Assembly: GCA_013289715.1 (NCBI GenBank)
Contig: JABCZJ010000015.1
Coordinates: 1-64,000, forward strand
Direction of reading: 5' to 3'
DNA from: Acidobacteriota bacterium
GTDB lineage: Bacteria; Acidobacteriota; Terriglobia; Acidiferrales; UBA7541
Length of the DNA stretch: 64,000 bases
The notes beneath the pieces are model-generated. The model saw nothing but the letters and a program-made list of their open reading frames with translations. It ran no database searches and was not told the origin of the DNA. Made by a program: the position numbers and the translations under genes. Position 1 is the stretch's first letter. Each line of letters begins with the position of its first letter. Shown here in pieces: positions 1-9,623 of the stretch.

Positions 1-350
1 TCGGCCAGCTCGATTCCTTTCTGCGTTTTCACCAAAGCAACGGGAGAGCCTTTCGCTGCGGAGCTTCTGAGCGAAAGAAAAAGCCCCTCCCCCGGCTTTT
101 CCAGCCATCCAAACCTTCCCAAGAAACCGCCGGGGATCACAGCCCTGCCCAATCGGCGCAGTTCACTACACTTCCAGTCGCGATTGCGGAATCGCTGCCT
201 AATCGCAACAAAATGCAGCGTTCGCGCGGTTCGCATGATAATATAGAGATGCGTTTGTTGCTCCTGGATACCCCTTCTGGTACGGCCTGCACGGGATTCG
301 ATCAGGGATGCAAAGACCGCGCTCGTAAACCTTTTTTTGGCAGTTATCCA
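1..350. other. Upstream region without a supported gene
   Basis: No open frame here has convincing coding character or resembles a family I know. The frame of typA is open back to 213, but the residues before 351 match nothing in the TypA family. A short hairpin lies at 79-100, and AT-rich sequence around 237-248 could hold the typA promoter, although no clear -35/-10 pair can be assigned. Confidence 0.5.
79..100 (-). terminator. Possible weak intrinsic terminator (minus strand)
   Basis: A seven-base inverted repeat (AAAAGCC at 79-85, GGCTTTT at 94-100) encloses a pyrimidine-rich loop. Read on the minus strand, the stem is followed by a T-rich stretch, so it could end a gene entering from the right. 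No such gene is visible, so this is tentative. Confidence 0.25.
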
Positions 351-2183
351 ATGACGAAGAGCATTCGTAATATCGCTATTATTGCGCACGTGGACCACGG
401 CAAAACCACTCTGGTGGATGCCATGCTGCGGCAGAGCGGAATTTTCCGCGCCAACCAGGAACTGGTGGAGCGCGTGATGGATTCGAACGATCTGGAGCGC
501 GAGCGCGGCATCACCATTCTCGCAAAGAATACCGAGATCGAGTATCAAGGGACCAAAATCAACATCGTGGATACGCCCGGCCACAGCGATTTTGGCGGCG
601 AAGTGGAACGCGCGCTGCGCATGGTGGATGGAGTGCTGGTTCTGGTGGACGCCAGTGAAGGGCCGCTGCCGCAGACGCGTTACGTGTTGCAGAAGGCGCT
701 TGCCGCGAAATTGCCGCCGATCATGGTGCTCAATAAGATTGACCGCCCGGACGCGCGCGCTGCCGAAGTGCTCGATGAAATCTATGATCTCTTTATCGAC
801 CTTGATGCCACCGAAGACCAACTCGATTTTCCGGTGATCTACACCAACGCGAAATTAGGCGTCGCGCATTTGAAAGTGGGCGACGATTCCACGACTTTGC
901 AGCCGCTCTTCGAGCAGATTGTGAAATCCATTCCGCCGCCGTCGGGTGATCCCGCCGCCGCGCTGCAGATTCAGGTGACCAATCTGGATTACAGCGACTT
1001 TCTTGGCCGCCTCGCCATTGCTCGCGTTTTTGGTGGAACTTTGGTGCGGGGTACCGAAGTGGGCATCGTCAAGTTGGATGGAAAAATTCAGCCGACGAAA
1101 ATTACCAAACTCTTTACCTTTCGCGGGCTGGAACGCGATGAGGCTGAACAGGTGACAGCCGGAGACATCGTCGCCATCGCGGGCGTAGAAGGCATTCAGA
1201 TCGGCGAAAGCATCACAGACCTGGCGAATCCCGCGCCTTTGGAACCGCTTACGATTGACGAGCCCACGCTGACCATGGTGTTTACGATCAATACGTCTCC
1301 CTTTGCCGGCCGCGAGGGACAGTACGTTACTTCGCGCGACCTGCGCGCTCGCCTTGAAAAAGAATTGCTCACGAACGTTTCGTTGCGCGTGGAAGACACC
1401 GGCACCACCGACGCTTTTCGCGTCCTGGGGCGCGGCGAACTGCAACTGGCGATTCTGATCGAGACCATGCGCCGCGAAGGCTACGAGTTGATGGTGGGCA
1501 AGCCGGAAATCGTAGTACGCACAGAAAACGGCCGGCGCCTGGAGCCGCTGGAATTGCTGATTGTGGACTGTCCCGAAAATTTCATCGGCATCGTGATGGA
1601 GTTGCTGGGCAATCGCCGCGGCGAAATGAAAAAAATGGTGAACCACAATTCCGGCCGGGTGCGCATGGAATTCAGCATCCCTTCGCGCGGCCTGATCGGA
1701 TTGCGCAGCCAATTGATGACCGATACGCGTGGCACGGCGTTGATCCATTCGTTGCTGGAAGGCTGGACGGAATATGCCGGCGACATGGCCATGCGCCTCA
1801 CGGGCGCGCTGGTGTCCGATCGCGGCGGGATTTCGACTGCTTACGCGATCTGGGGCATTCAGGAACGCGGCGAAATGTTCGTGGGTCCGGCGATTGAAGT
1901 GTACGAAGGAATGATCCTTGGCGAGAACGCGCGCGAAGACGACATGAACGTGAACGTGACCAAGGAAAAGAAGCAGACCAACATGCGTTCTTCTTCGGCC
2001 GACGAAGCCATCCGGCTGATCCCGCCGCGCGACATGACGCTGGAAAAAGCCATCGAGTTCATTGCAGACGACGAATTCGTCGAGGTCACGCCGAAATCCA
2101 TTCGCCTGCGCAAAAAAGTTCTCGACGCCAAGAAGCGCCCCAAGCGCTGGCAGGAGATCCGCGCCAGCACGGAGTCGGCCTAG
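351..2183 (+). CDS. typA: Ribosome-binding translational GTPase TypA/BipA
   Basis: This is a 610-residue translational GTPase of the EF-G-like TypA/BipA family, which binds the 70S ribosome and supports ribosome assembly and stress or cold adaptation. GTPase motifs are intact: AHVDHGKTT near residue 12, RGITI near 49, DTPGH near 73 and NKID near 127. They are followed by the EF-Tu-like domain 2, the EF-G domain III/V-like modules and the TypA-specific C-terminal domain (FVGPAIEVYEGM, MNVNVTKEKK). The length fits the family (about 605-615 residues). I chose the ATG at 351 because homology begins there with MTKSIRN; the in-frame start at 213 adds 46 unrelated residues. It stands alone, 255 bp upstream of the transport locus. 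Confidence 0.96.
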   Translation: MTKSIRNIAIIAHVDHGKTTLVDAMLRQSGIFRANQELVERVMDSNDLERERGITILAKNTEIEYQGTKINIVDTPGHSDFGGEVERALRMVDGVLVLVDASEGPLPQTRYVLQKALAAKLPPIMVLNKIDRPDARAAEVLDEIYDLFIDLDATEDQLDFPVIYTNAKLGVAHLKVGDDSTTLQPLFEQIVKSIPPPSGDPAAALQIQVTNLDYSDFLGRLAIARVFGGTLVRGTEVGIVKLDGKIQPTKITKLFTFRGLERDEAEQVTAGDIVAIAGVEGIQIGESITDLANPAPLEPLTIDEPTLTMVFTINTSPFAGREGQYVTSRDLRARLEKELLTNVSLRVEDTGTTDAFRVLGRGELQLAILIETMRREGYELMVGKPEIVVRTENGRRLEPLELLIVDCPENFIGIVMELLGNRRGEMKKMVNHNSGRVRMEFSIPSRGLIGLRSQLMTDTRGTALIHSLLEGWTEYAGDMAMRLTGALVSDRGGISTAYAIWGIQERGEMFVGPAIEVYEGMILGENAREDDMNVNVTKEKKQTNMRSSSADEAIRLIPPRDMTLEKAIEFIADDEFVEVTPKSIRLRKKVLDAKKRPKRWQEIRASTESA

Positions 2184-2285
2184 CTTTTTCCCGCGCGCTG
2201 CCGCCTAAAACCGAGGCTGCAGCGGTTCGGTGGATCGACGACCACCCAAAAGGCCTGATTCGCGCGATTTAGAGGAATCGCTAAT

Positions 2286-2316
2286 CTGTCCGATAGCGGG
2301 ACGGATGATTCCCACG
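2286..2316 (+). promoter_or_regulatory. Candidate activator site upstream of the adaptor gene
   Basis: The sequence CTGTCCGATAGCGGGACGG (2286-2304) is an imperfect dyad (GTCC...GGAC) followed by GATGATTCCC. A closely similar block, CTGTCCGAAATCG then ACG and ATTCCC, lies at 22438-22464 upstream of the receiver-phosphatase gene. The element sits 135-150 bp before the adaptor start. It could be the binding site of the sigma-54 activator encoded at 29743-31182; this is inference. Confidence 0.4.
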
Positions 2317-2343
2317 AGCGGGCAAAATGGGCCCGCTCCGCGC

Positions 2344-2375
2344 TTGCAATTCCTCTCTAAATGGCACAATATAAA
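2344..2375 (+). promoter_or_regulatory. Possible promoter of the adaptor gene
   Basis: TTGCAA at 2344-2349 and AATATA at 2368-2373 are separated by 18 bp in an AT-rich pocket of otherwise GC-rich DNA. TGGCAC at 2362-2367 resembles a sigma-54 -24 element, but no matching -12 GC dinucleotide is present at the required spacing. The sigma-70-like reading is therefore preferred, weakly. Confidence 0.3.
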
Positions 2376-2438
2376 GAACTTATATGAGGTGCGACACCGG
2401 AATTCGATTTGCGATGTATATATACGAGGTTGGTATCC

Positions 2439-3692
2439 GTGGACATCGTTCGCCCGGAAATTAAGCACAAGAAGAAGATGCGGCGCATCGGCTACATCGC
2501 AGCTGCGGTGGTGCTGATTCCGCTGATGACGTACGCGCTTTCGCGGCTGAAGCCCGCCGCGCCGACTGTGGATTCCGGCACCGTATGGACCGGCACCGTG
2601 AAGCGCGGGCCGATGCTGCGCGACGTCCGCGGCCTGGGAACCCTGGTGCCGGAAACCATCCGCCTGATCCCCGCCGTAACTGACGGGCAGGTGCAGACGC
2701 GCTACCTTCTGCCCGGCACTCCCGTCAAAGCGAACACTGTGATTTTCGACTTGGTCAATCCTCAGCTGCAGCAGGAGACGTTGGACGCTGAATATCAGTT
2801 GAAGGGCGCGCAAGCGTCCTACGAGCAGACCAAAGCCCAGCTGCAAAATCAGCTGATGGACAAGCGCACTTTGGCCGCCAGCGTCTCTTCACAATATCGC
2901 ACGGCGGAAATGGTGAAGCAGACGAAAGAGCAGCTGGGAGCGAACGGGCTGGCGCCGGAACTCGATGTGAAAACCGCGGAAGTTCAGGCGGAGGAATTGG
3001 CCAAGGAAAATGACCTGGCGCAAAAAGAAGTGGAGACATTCAATGACTCCATCGCCTCGCAGCTCGCCGTGCAGGAAGCGACCGTAAATCAGAAACACGC
3101 GATGTACGAACTGAAGAAATCGCAAATGGATCAGCTGCACATCCGGCCTGGAATCGACGGCATGTTGCAGGAACTCGACGTGGAAGTGGGGCAGAAGGTG
3201 ACGATGGGCACGGTGCTGGCACGCGTGGCGCAGCCCGCTCATTTGAAGGCGCAGCTGAAGATCGCCGAAACGCAGGCAAAAGATATTTTGATTGGACAGA
3301 AGGCGTCTGTGGATACGCATAACGGCATAATTCCGGGCCACGTCACGCGCATCGATCCCGCCGTGGTGAATGGAACAGTCACGGTGGACGTGGGTCTTGA
3401 TGGCCCGTTACCGACGGGAGCGCGTCCGGATTTGAGCGTGGAAGGAACCGTAGAACTTGAGCGGCTTGCCGATGTGCTGTACGTCGAACGCCCGGTGCAC
3501 GGCGAAGCGAACAGCACCGTGGGAATTTTCAAGGTGGTGGATGACGGCAAGGAAGCCACGCGCGTGCAGGTGCAACTGGGCCGGACTTCGGTGAATACGG
3601 TGGAAATCGTGAAGGGTCTGGAGATCGGCGACAAAGTGATCCTTTCGGACATGTCGGCTTGGGACAATTACGATCGCGTGCAATTGAAGTAG
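2439..3692 (+). CDS. HlyD/MacA-like periplasmic adaptor (membrane fusion) protein
   Basis: This is a membrane fusion protein that would link inner-membrane ABC permeases to an outer-membrane channel. It has 417 residues from the GTG at 2439, which has GAGGT nine bases upstream; a TTG at 2409 in the same frame has no such site. A lysine-rich cytoplasmic tip (KHKKKMRR) is followed by one membrane anchor at about residues 17-33. A half-lipoyl region precedes a long alpha-hairpin at about residues 90-225, rich in Q/E/K heptads, then the second lipoyl half (HIRPGIDGMLQELDVEVGQKV), a beta-barrel and a membrane-proximal domain. It is the only adaptor in the locus and lies directly before the first ATPase, so it is the likely partner of all or most permeases here. 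Confidence 0.9.
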   Translation: MDIVRPEIKHKKKMRRIGYIAAAVVLIPLMTYALSRLKPAAPTVDSGTVWTGTVKRGPMLRDVRGLGTLVPETIRLIPAVTDGQVQTRYLLPGTPVKANTVIFDLVNPQLQQETLDAEYQLKGAQASYEQTKAQLQNQLMDKRTLAASVSSQYRTAEMVKQTKEQLGANGLAPELDVKTAEVQAEELAKENDLAQKEVETFNDSIASQLAVQEATVNQKHAMYELKKSQMDQLHIRPGIDGMLQELDVEVGQKVTMGTVLARVAQPAHLKAQLKIAETQAKDILIGQKASVDTHNGIIPGHVTRIDPAVVNGTVTVDVGLDGPLPTGARPDLSVEGTVELERLADVLYVERPVHGEANSTVGIFKVVDDGKEATRVQVQLGRTSVNTVEIVKGLEIGDKVILSDMSAWDNYDRVQLK

Positions 3693-3771
3693 CTGTTGCT
3701 GTAATGCAGGGAACTTTTTCAGGCGTCAGGCTCGTACCTACTCTTGGGATTCAGATTCGAAGGAGCGCAGA

Positions 3772-4485
3772 ATGACAACGACGGAACAAGGGCTGATTCG
3801 CCTCGATGGCGTGACCAAGGTTTTCTACACGGATGAAGTGGAGACGCACGCGCTGAGCGGCGTCCATCTGGAAATCAAGAATGGAGAATTTCTCTCCATC
3901 GCCGGACCTTCCGGCTGCGGAAAATCCACTCTGCTTTCGATACTGGGCCTGCTGGATTCGCCCACCGAAGGCCACTACTGGATCAACACGCAGGCGGTGG
4001 CGAATCTTTCGCTTTCAGACCGCACCCGCATTCGCAACCGCGAGATCGGGTTCATCTTTCAGGCCTTCAACCTGATTGGCGATCTCACGGTGTACGAGAA
4101 CGTGGAGCTGCCGCTCACCTACCGCAGCATGGCCGCGGCAGAACGCAAGAAGCGCGTGCAGGAAGTGCTGGAGCGCGTGGGCATGGCGCATCGCATGAAG
4201 CACTACCCGTCGCAGCTCTCGGGCGGTCAGCAACAGCGCGTGGCCGTCGCGCGCGCTCTGGTGGGCTCGCCCTCGATCCTGCTGGCGGACGAACCAACCG
4301 GAAACTTGGACTCCAAAAACAGCGAAGCGGTGGTGGATCTGCTTCGTCAACTGCACCGCGAGGGCGCCACGATCTGCATGGTGACGCACGACCCGCGCTA
4401 CGCGAGCATCGCGGACCGCACCATTCACCTGTTCGACGGCCGCATCGTCGAAGAAACTCTAGGCACGCGTACCGCGAGCGTCTAG
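3772..4485 (+). CDS. MacB/LolD-type ABC transporter ATP-binding protein (first copy)
   Basis: This 237-residue ATPase belongs to the MacB/LolD/FtsE group, which drives mechanotransmission permeases rather than classical importers or exporters. It has Walker A GPSGCGKST (residues 45-53), a Q-loop with IFQAFNLIGDLTVYENVELPL, the signature LSGGQQQR, Walker B ILLADEPTGNLD and an H-loop MVTHD. The ATG at 3772 follows AAGGAGCG with good spacing. Downstream there are seven permeases without ATPase domains. It is probably their energy source, possibly shared with permeases elsewhere in the genome. Confidence 0.95.
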   Translation: MTTTEQGLIRLDGVTKVFYTDEVETHALSGVHLEIKNGEFLSIAGPSGCGKSTLLSILGLLDSPTEGHYWINTQAVANLSLSDRTRIRNREIGFIFQAFNLIGDLTVYENVELPLTYRSMAAAERKKRVQEVLERVGMAHRMKHYPSQLSGGQQQRVAVARALVGSPSILLADEPTGNLDSKNSEAVVDLLRQLHREGATICMVTHDPRYASIADRTIHLFDGRIVEETLGTRTASV

Positions 4486-4569
4486 AGGAATTCTGAAAAC
4501 CTAGCCATTACAGCGCCTGAAAATGGTTTTTCGGTGCAGTCGGACGTGTGTGTCTGGAGGCATTCAGAA

Positions 4570-7026
4570 ATGGAAAGCCTGATACAAGATTTGAAATACG
4601 CGGTGCGCGTGCTGCTGAAGAGCCCGGGCTTCGTCCTGATTGCGGTGCTGACGCTGGCTCTCGGCATCGGCGCAAACACCGCTCTATTTTCTGTGGTGAA
4701 CGGCGTGCTGTTGCGGCCTTTGCCGTTTCCCCGGCCCAACGAACTGGTCGTCGTCTCCGAGAAGACCGCGAATTTCGACAGCTCATCGATCTCTTATCCT
4801 AATTTCCAGGATTGGCAGCGCAGCAACTCCAGTTTTGCGTCGCTCGTGGCCTATCGCAGCGACGATTTCAGCATCACCGGCAGTGGAGAAGCGGAGCGTG
4901 TGCGCGTGGGGATGGTTTCCGCCGGCTACTTCGAGACGCTCGGAGTGAACCCCAGTCGCGGCCGTTTGTTTACCGCAGACGAAGATCGCAAGGGAATCGC
5001 GGCCGTGGCCCTGATCAGCGCGGGTCTATGGCAGCGCAAGTTCGGCTCCGCGCCGGACATCATCGGGAAAACGATCACGATGAACGGCGAAAGCTACACC
5101 GTGATTGGCGTGATACCCGCGAGTTTTCATCTGGAGTCCACGAATTTCAGCCGCGACAAAGATGTGTTTGTTCCCATCGGTGGAGACACGGATCCGCTTT
5201 TCCACGAGCGTGATGCGCATCCAGGAACGCGCGCCCTGGGCCGATTGAAACCGGGCGTGACGCTCGCGGCGGCGCAGGCGGACATGGATCAGATTGCGAA
5301 TAATCTTGCGCTCGCGTATCCGGAGGCAGACAAAGGCGCAGGCGTCAGCCTGGTTCCGCTGAAGAAGGACATCGTTGGAGACGTGCAGCCATTCTTGTGG
5401 GTGCTGCTCGGAGCGGTGGGATTTGTATTGCTCATCGCGTGCGTGAACGTTGCGAACCTGCAGCTGGCGCGCACGACGACGCGTTCGCGGGAGTTTGCGA
5501 TTCGCGCCGCGCTGGGCGCGAGCCAGTCTCGCGTGATTCGGCAATTGCTCACGGAAAGCGCTCTGCTGGGGCTGGCGGGCGGCGCGTTGGGTTTATTGCT
5601 GGCTGCTTGGGGAACTCAGGCGGCGCTTAAAGTGTTACCAGAAACGTTGCCGCGAGCGCAGGACGTCGGGGTGGATGGACGCGTTCTCATCTTCACTCTG
5701 ATCGCTTCGCTGGTAGCGGGAGTTCTTTTTGGATTGGCGCCCGCGCTGAAGATAGCGCGGCCTAACCTGCAGGAAACGTTGAAAGAGAGCGGCCGCGGAG
5801 CGAGCGGCACACGGCACCGAGCACAGGGCGTCTTCGTCGTGGTGGAAATGGCCTTGGCGCTGGTGTTGCTGATCGGCGCGGGGCTGATGATTCGCAGCTT
5901 GCTGGATCTTTGGAATGTGAATCCGGGATTCAAGTCGAAAGGAGTTTTGACGTTTGCGGTTTCACTCTCGCCTTCGCTCGGTGCGAATGCGGCGACCAGC
6001 CGAAACGCGATCCGCGAGATGGATGAAAGATTGAAAAGCATACCCGGCGTGGAAAGCGTTTCGTCCACAGGCGGCGCATTGCCCATGACCGGCGACAACG
6101 AATTCCCTTTTTGGCTGGGTAGCGAACCCAAGCCAGCGGATCAGAGCGGAATGAAACAGTCGCTCTTTTATCTGGCAGAACCCGACTACTTGAGCGCGAT
6201 GGGAATTCCGCTACACCGTGGACGCTTTTTCACACAGGACGACAACGAGCATTCGCCGCCGGTGATCGTGATTGATGAAAGTTTCGCGCGCGTATATTTT
6301 CCGAATCAGGATCCCATCGGCAAGCGCATCAACGTCGGCATCATCAACACCGAGCCGGAGATCGTGGGCGTGGTGGGTCACGTGAAGCAATGGGGCCTGG
6401 ACACCGATGGCGACGCGAATCATCCGATCGTCGCGCAGGCGTACTTGCCGTTCATGCAAGTCCCCGATCAATTCTGGACCGGGCCGCCGCAGTCAGAGGT
6501 CGTCGTGCGGACCAAGGGCTCGCCAGCAGGACTGGTGCCGGCGATTCGCACGGCAATTGAAAAAATGAACGGTGAGAACGTGATGTACGAAACCAAGCCG
6601 CTCGAGGAAATCGTTGCGGATTCGCTGGCGGCGCGGCGATTCTCCATGATCTTGCTGGGAGTCTTCGCCGCGCTCGCGCTGCTGCTATCGAGCATCGGCA
6701 TATACGGCGTGATTTCGTATGTGGTGGGCCAGCGCACCCATGAAATCGGAATTCGCATGGCGCTGGGCGCGCAGCGCAGCCACGTCCTGCGTCTGATGCT
6801 GGGAGAAGGAATGAAAATGGCATTGGTGGGTGTCGCGATCGGGATTGCCGCGGCGCTCGGGCTGACGCGGCTCATGACCAACATGCTATTCGGTGTGAGC
6901 GCCGCCGATCCCATTACTTTTTGCAGCGTTGCCCTGGTTCTGGCGAGCGTCGCGCTCGCGGCCTGTTACATTCCGGCGCGGCGCGCGATGCGCGTGGATC
7001 CGATCGTTGCGCTGCGGTACGAGTGA
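4570..7026 (+). CDS. ADOP family duplicated MacB/FtsX-type permease, paralog 1
   Basis: This 818-residue protein has two fused MacB-type modules, each with a periplasmic core domain and an FtsX permease domain. A short amphipathic segment (LIQDLKYAVRVL) precedes membrane segment 1 at about residues 20-42. The first periplasmic domain covers about 45-265 and the first FtsX domain about 275-400 (motif ACVNVANL). The second module starts with a membrane segment at about 418-440, has a periplasmic domain at about 450-660 and an FtsX domain at about 690-805, and ends in ARRAMRVDPIVALRYE. One chain would thus correspond to a MacB dimer without nucleotide-binding domains. I used the ATG at 4570 (GGAGG at 4556-4560) rather than the GTG at 4534. 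Its periplasmic domains closely resemble those of paralog 4. Confidence 0.93.
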   Translation: MESLIQDLKYAVRVLLKSPGFVLIAVLTLALGIGANTALFSVVNGVLLRPLPFPRPNELVVVSEKTANFDSSSISYPNFQDWQRSNSSFASLVAYRSDDFSITGSGEAERVRVGMVSAGYFETLGVNPSRGRLFTADEDRKGIAAVALISAGLWQRKFGSAPDIIGKTITMNGESYTVIGVIPASFHLESTNFSRDKDVFVPIGGDTDPLFHERDAHPGTRALGRLKPGVTLAAAQADMDQIANNLALAYPEADKGAGVSLVPLKKDIVGDVQPFLWVLLGAVGFVLLIACVNVANLQLARTTTRSREFAIRAALGASQSRVIRQLLTESALLGLAGGALGLLLAAWGTQAALKVLPETLPRAQDVGVDGRVLIFTLIASLVAGVLFGLAPALKIARPNLQETLKESGRGASGTRHRAQGVFVVVEMALALVLLIGAGLMIRSLLDLWNVNPGFKSKGVLTFAVSLSPSLGANAATSRNAIREMDERLKSIPGVESVSSTGGALPMTGDNEFPFWLGSEPKPADQSGMKQSLFYLAEPDYLSAMGIPLHRGRFFTQDDNEHSPPVIVIDESFARVYFPNQDPIGKRINVGIINTEPEIVGVVGHVKQWGLDTDGDANHPIVAQAYLPFMQVPDQFWTGPPQSEVVVRTKGSPAGLVPAIRTAIEKMNGENVMYETKPLEEIVADSLAARRFSMILLGVFAALALLLSSIGIYGVISYVVGQRTHEIGIRMALGAQRSHVLRLMLGEGMKMALVGVAIGIAAALGLTRLMTNMLFGVSAADPITFCSVALVLASVALAACYIPARRAMRVDPIVALRYE

Positions 7027-7038
7027 GCAGTAACGGAT

Positions 7039-7110
7039 GATGAGTGACAAGTGATGAGCGACGAGCGGGGGACTCGTTGATTCCTCATCACTTGTCGCTG
7101 ATCACTCATC
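7039..7110. repeat. Seven-base repeat tract and long imperfect hairpin between permease genes
   Basis: The spacer is built from degenerate seven-base units such as ATGAGTG, ACAAGTG, ATGAGCG and ACGAGCG, then their reverse complements. A perfect 12-bp inverted repeat (7046-7057 with 7085-7096), an outer 9-bp pair (7039-7047 with 7102-7110, sharing bases with it) and an inner 5-bp pair can form an extended stem. It lies just before the ribosome site of the next gene. A processing or attenuation role is possible but not shown. Confidence 0.6.
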
Positions 7111-7128
7111 GCTTCCTTAGGAGCGGCA

Positions 7129-9555
7129 ATGGGAACACTACTCCAGGATCTTCGCTACGGCGTCCGGACACTCGCGAAGAATCCGGGTTTCACAATTGTG
7201 GCGGTATTGACGCTCGCGCTGGGCATCGGCGCGAACACTGCCATCTTCAGCGTGGTGGATGCTGTGCTGCTTCGTCCGCTTCCCTATCCTGAATCCGATC
7301 GCCTTTTCACGGTGTATCAGACGTTGCCAGAAGATCCTGCGCAGAACACGGGCGTGTCCTATCCGAATTATCTGGACTGGACGCAGCAGAACGAAGCGTT
7401 CGAATCGGTTGCGGCCGTTCGCGGCAATGTGCTGGCGCTGAGCGGGCAGGGCGAGCCAACTTATATTCAGGCTGGCTCGGTAACGTCGAACTACTTCGAC
7501 GTGCTGCGCGTAAAACCTTTGCTTGGCCGGATGCTGCAGTCATCTGATGACGCGCTCGATGCGAATCCCGTGGTGGTGATGAGCGAATCGTTGTGGCGGG
7601 CGAGATTTCGCGCTGATCCTTCCATCGTGGGAAGGACGATCACACTCGACCAGCATCCGATCACCGTTATCGGAATCGTGCCCGCTTGCTTCCATCCTTC
7701 GGTGCCGGATGCCGCAGCGCAGCTTTGGGTTCCGCTGCGCCAGGACGGCGTATTTTCCGATATGCGCGGAAGACGCGGGGGCCATTACCTGTCGGCGCTG
7801 GGGAGGTTGAAACCCGGCGTGACCGCTGCGCAAGCGCAGAGCGAGATGGCGGCGATGGAGCAGCGCCTCGCCGCGCAATTCCCCGACGAAAATAAAGGCT
7901 GGGGAATTCGCATCGTTTCTTTGCAGGCGGACATGGCTGGAAATGTGCGCACCGCGCTGCTGGTGCTTTTGGGCGCGGTTGGATTTGTGTTCCTGATTGC
8001 CTGCGCGAACGTGGCGAGCTTGCAACTGGCGCGCGCGGCGTCGCGGCGAAAAGAAATAGCGATTCGAGTGGCGCTGGGCGCCGCACGACAGCGGCTGCTG
8101 CGGCAATTTCTGACCGAGTCCGTGCTGTTGAGCGTCATCGGTGGCGCAGTAGGATTGTTGCTAGCCTACGAAGCGCTGCAGGGATTGATCGCATGGCTGC
8201 CGGCGGATTTGCCGCGAGTCTCGGAGATTCACGTGGACGCTCGCGTGCTTCTTTTTGGTTTGGCGTTGTCCGTGCTTTCCGGAGTGATTTTCGGATTGGC
8301 TCCAGCGTGGCACGGCACGGAGTCGCGATTGGCGGAAGCGCTGGAAGGCGCGCGCGGAGCAGGGGAGGAAAGAACCAGTCACCGCGCGCGGAATATATTC
8401 GTCGTCGCGGAAACGGCGCTGGCCATCGTGCTGCTGATCGGCGCGGGATTGCTGATCCGCAGCTTCGCTCGTTTGCAGCAGGTAAACGTCGGATTCAATC
8501 CCGCGCAATTGCTGACGGCGCAGGTCGGCTTGCCGCGCGCGCAGTACGCGAAGCCGGAGCAATGGATTTCGTTCTACCAGCAGACGCTCGAACGAATGAA
8601 CGCACTGCCCGGCGCGCAGGAAGCAGCTGTGGCGGTTCCTTTGCCGCTGAGCGATTCCTACATCAATTTGGCATTCGAGATCGAAGGCCGTCCACCGCGC
8701 TCGAAAAGTGATGCGCCGACGGCGGATTTTGTGGCCATCAGCCCGAATTATTTTCACGTGATGCAGGTGCCGCTGCTGCGCGGCCGGGAATTCAGTGCTG
8801 CTGATTCGGAAGCTGGACCGAAGGTATGCGCGATTTCTGCCAGCTTGGCGCAGCAACTGTTTCCCCATGAGAGCGCGCTGGACCGGCGAATTCTTATCGG
8901 CTATCCGGCGAACAGCTCACGCGAGATTGTCGGTATCGTGGGAGATGTGAAGGACAGCGATCTTTCAGCGCGGCAATCGGCGCAGATTTATGTGCCGTTC
9001 GTACAGAATCCGTTCTGGGCCGCGGATATTGCCGTGCGCGCGCCTGGAAATCCCAGCGCGCTGGGCGGCGCGCTGCGCGAACAGATTCGTGCGATTGATC
9101 CGGCGCTGCCGGTTGCTGAGGTGCGACCGATGGCGGAAGTCGTCGGCAGCTCGATCGCGCAGCCAAGATTTCGGACTGCGCTCCTGAGCCTGTTCGGAGG
9201 CGCGGCATTGCTGCTGGCGGCTATCGGGATTTACGGCGTGCTGGCGTACACCGTCGCGCAACAGACCCGCGAGATCGGCATCCGCATGGCTCTGGGAGCG
9301 AATCCGGGGACAGTGCTGCGGCTGGTGCTAGGGCGCGGATTGCGGCTTGCGGGAGCGGGCACGGTAATCGGCGTGCTGGCGTCGTTGATGTTGACGCGGT
9401 TGCTTGGCAGCCTGCTTTTTGACGTAAGCGCGACTGATCCCCTGACATTTGCCGCGGTGGCGGGATTGCTGCTCGGCGTTGCATCGCTTGCTTGTTATGT
9501 GCCGGCGCGCAGAGCGATGCGCGTGGACCCGATGGTGGCGCTTCGATACGAGTGA
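7129..9555 (+). CDS. ADOP family duplicated permease, paralog 2
   Basis: At 808 residues this is the shortest permease of the array. It has the two-module plan: N-terminal LLQDLRYGVRTL and membrane segment 1 near residues 20-42, a first periplasmic domain to about 265, FtsX 1 with ACANVASL near 300, a second module entering the membrane near residue 422, and the C-terminus ARRAMRVDPMVALRYE. The first periplasmic domain differs from its neighbours (QTLPEDPAQNTGVSYPNYLDW), suggesting a different ligand surface. The ATG at 7129 follows TTAGGAG. No ATPase motif is present, so it needs an ATPase in trans. Confidence 0.93.
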   Translation: MGTLLQDLRYGVRTLAKNPGFTIVAVLTLALGIGANTAIFSVVDAVLLRPLPYPESDRLFTVYQTLPEDPAQNTGVSYPNYLDWTQQNEAFESVAAVRGNVLALSGQGEPTYIQAGSVTSNYFDVLRVKPLLGRMLQSSDDALDANPVVVMSESLWRARFRADPSIVGRTITLDQHPITVIGIVPACFHPSVPDAAAQLWVPLRQDGVFSDMRGRRGGHYLSALGRLKPGVTAAQAQSEMAAMEQRLAAQFPDENKGWGIRIVSLQADMAGNVRTALLVLLGAVGFVFLIACANVASLQLARAASRRKEIAIRVALGAARQRLLRQFLTESVLLSVIGGAVGLLLAYEALQGLIAWLPADLPRVSEIHVDARVLLFGLALSVLSGVIFGLAPAWHGTESRLAEALEGARGAGEERTSHRARNIFVVAETALAIVLLIGAGLLIRSFARLQQVNVGFNPAQLLTAQVGLPRAQYAKPEQWISFYQQTLERMNALPGAQEAAVAVPLPLSDSYINLAFEIEGRPPRSKSDAPTADFVAISPNYFHVMQVPLLRGREFSAADSEAGPKVCAISASLAQQLFPHESALDRRILIGYPANSSREIVGIVGDVKDSDLSARQSAQIYVPFVQNPFWAADIAVRAPGNPSALGGALREQIRAIDPALPVAEVRPMAEVVGSSIAQPRFRTALLSLFGGAALLLAAIGIYGVLAYTVAQQTREIGIRMALGANPGTVLRLVLGRGLRLAGAGTVIGVLASLMLTRLLGSLLFDVSATDPLTFAAVAGLLLGVASLACYVPARRAMRVDPMVALRYE

Positions 9556-9600
9556 TCAGTGGCGAGCGTAAAGCCTGCCGTTTCTCATCACTCGTCACTT
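9556..9600. repeat. Degenerate seven-base repeat spacer, second copy
   Basis: The spacer after paralog 2 carries GTGATCAGTGGCGAGCG followed by inverted-type TCATCACTCGTCACT. This is the same vocabulary as the 7039-7110 tract, but shorter and more decayed. Confidence 0.4.
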
Positions 9601-9623
9601 ACCACCATCTTTAGGAGTTGTGA

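Noticed and set aside
213..350. Longer TypA with 46 extra N-terminal residues
   Set aside because: The extra residues do not resemble the family, and homology starts exactly at the ATG at 351.
2362..2376. Sigma-54 promoter at TGGCAC before the adaptor gene
   Set aside because: The -24 half looks right, but no GC dinucleotide sits at the fixed spacing for the -12 half; AAAG is there instead. Sigma-54 control therefore rests only on the activator gene and the upstream dyads.
7039..7110. Transposon or IS end from the inverted repeat
   Set aside because: There is no transposase or target duplication, and similar words recur in other spacers, so it is a local repeat family.
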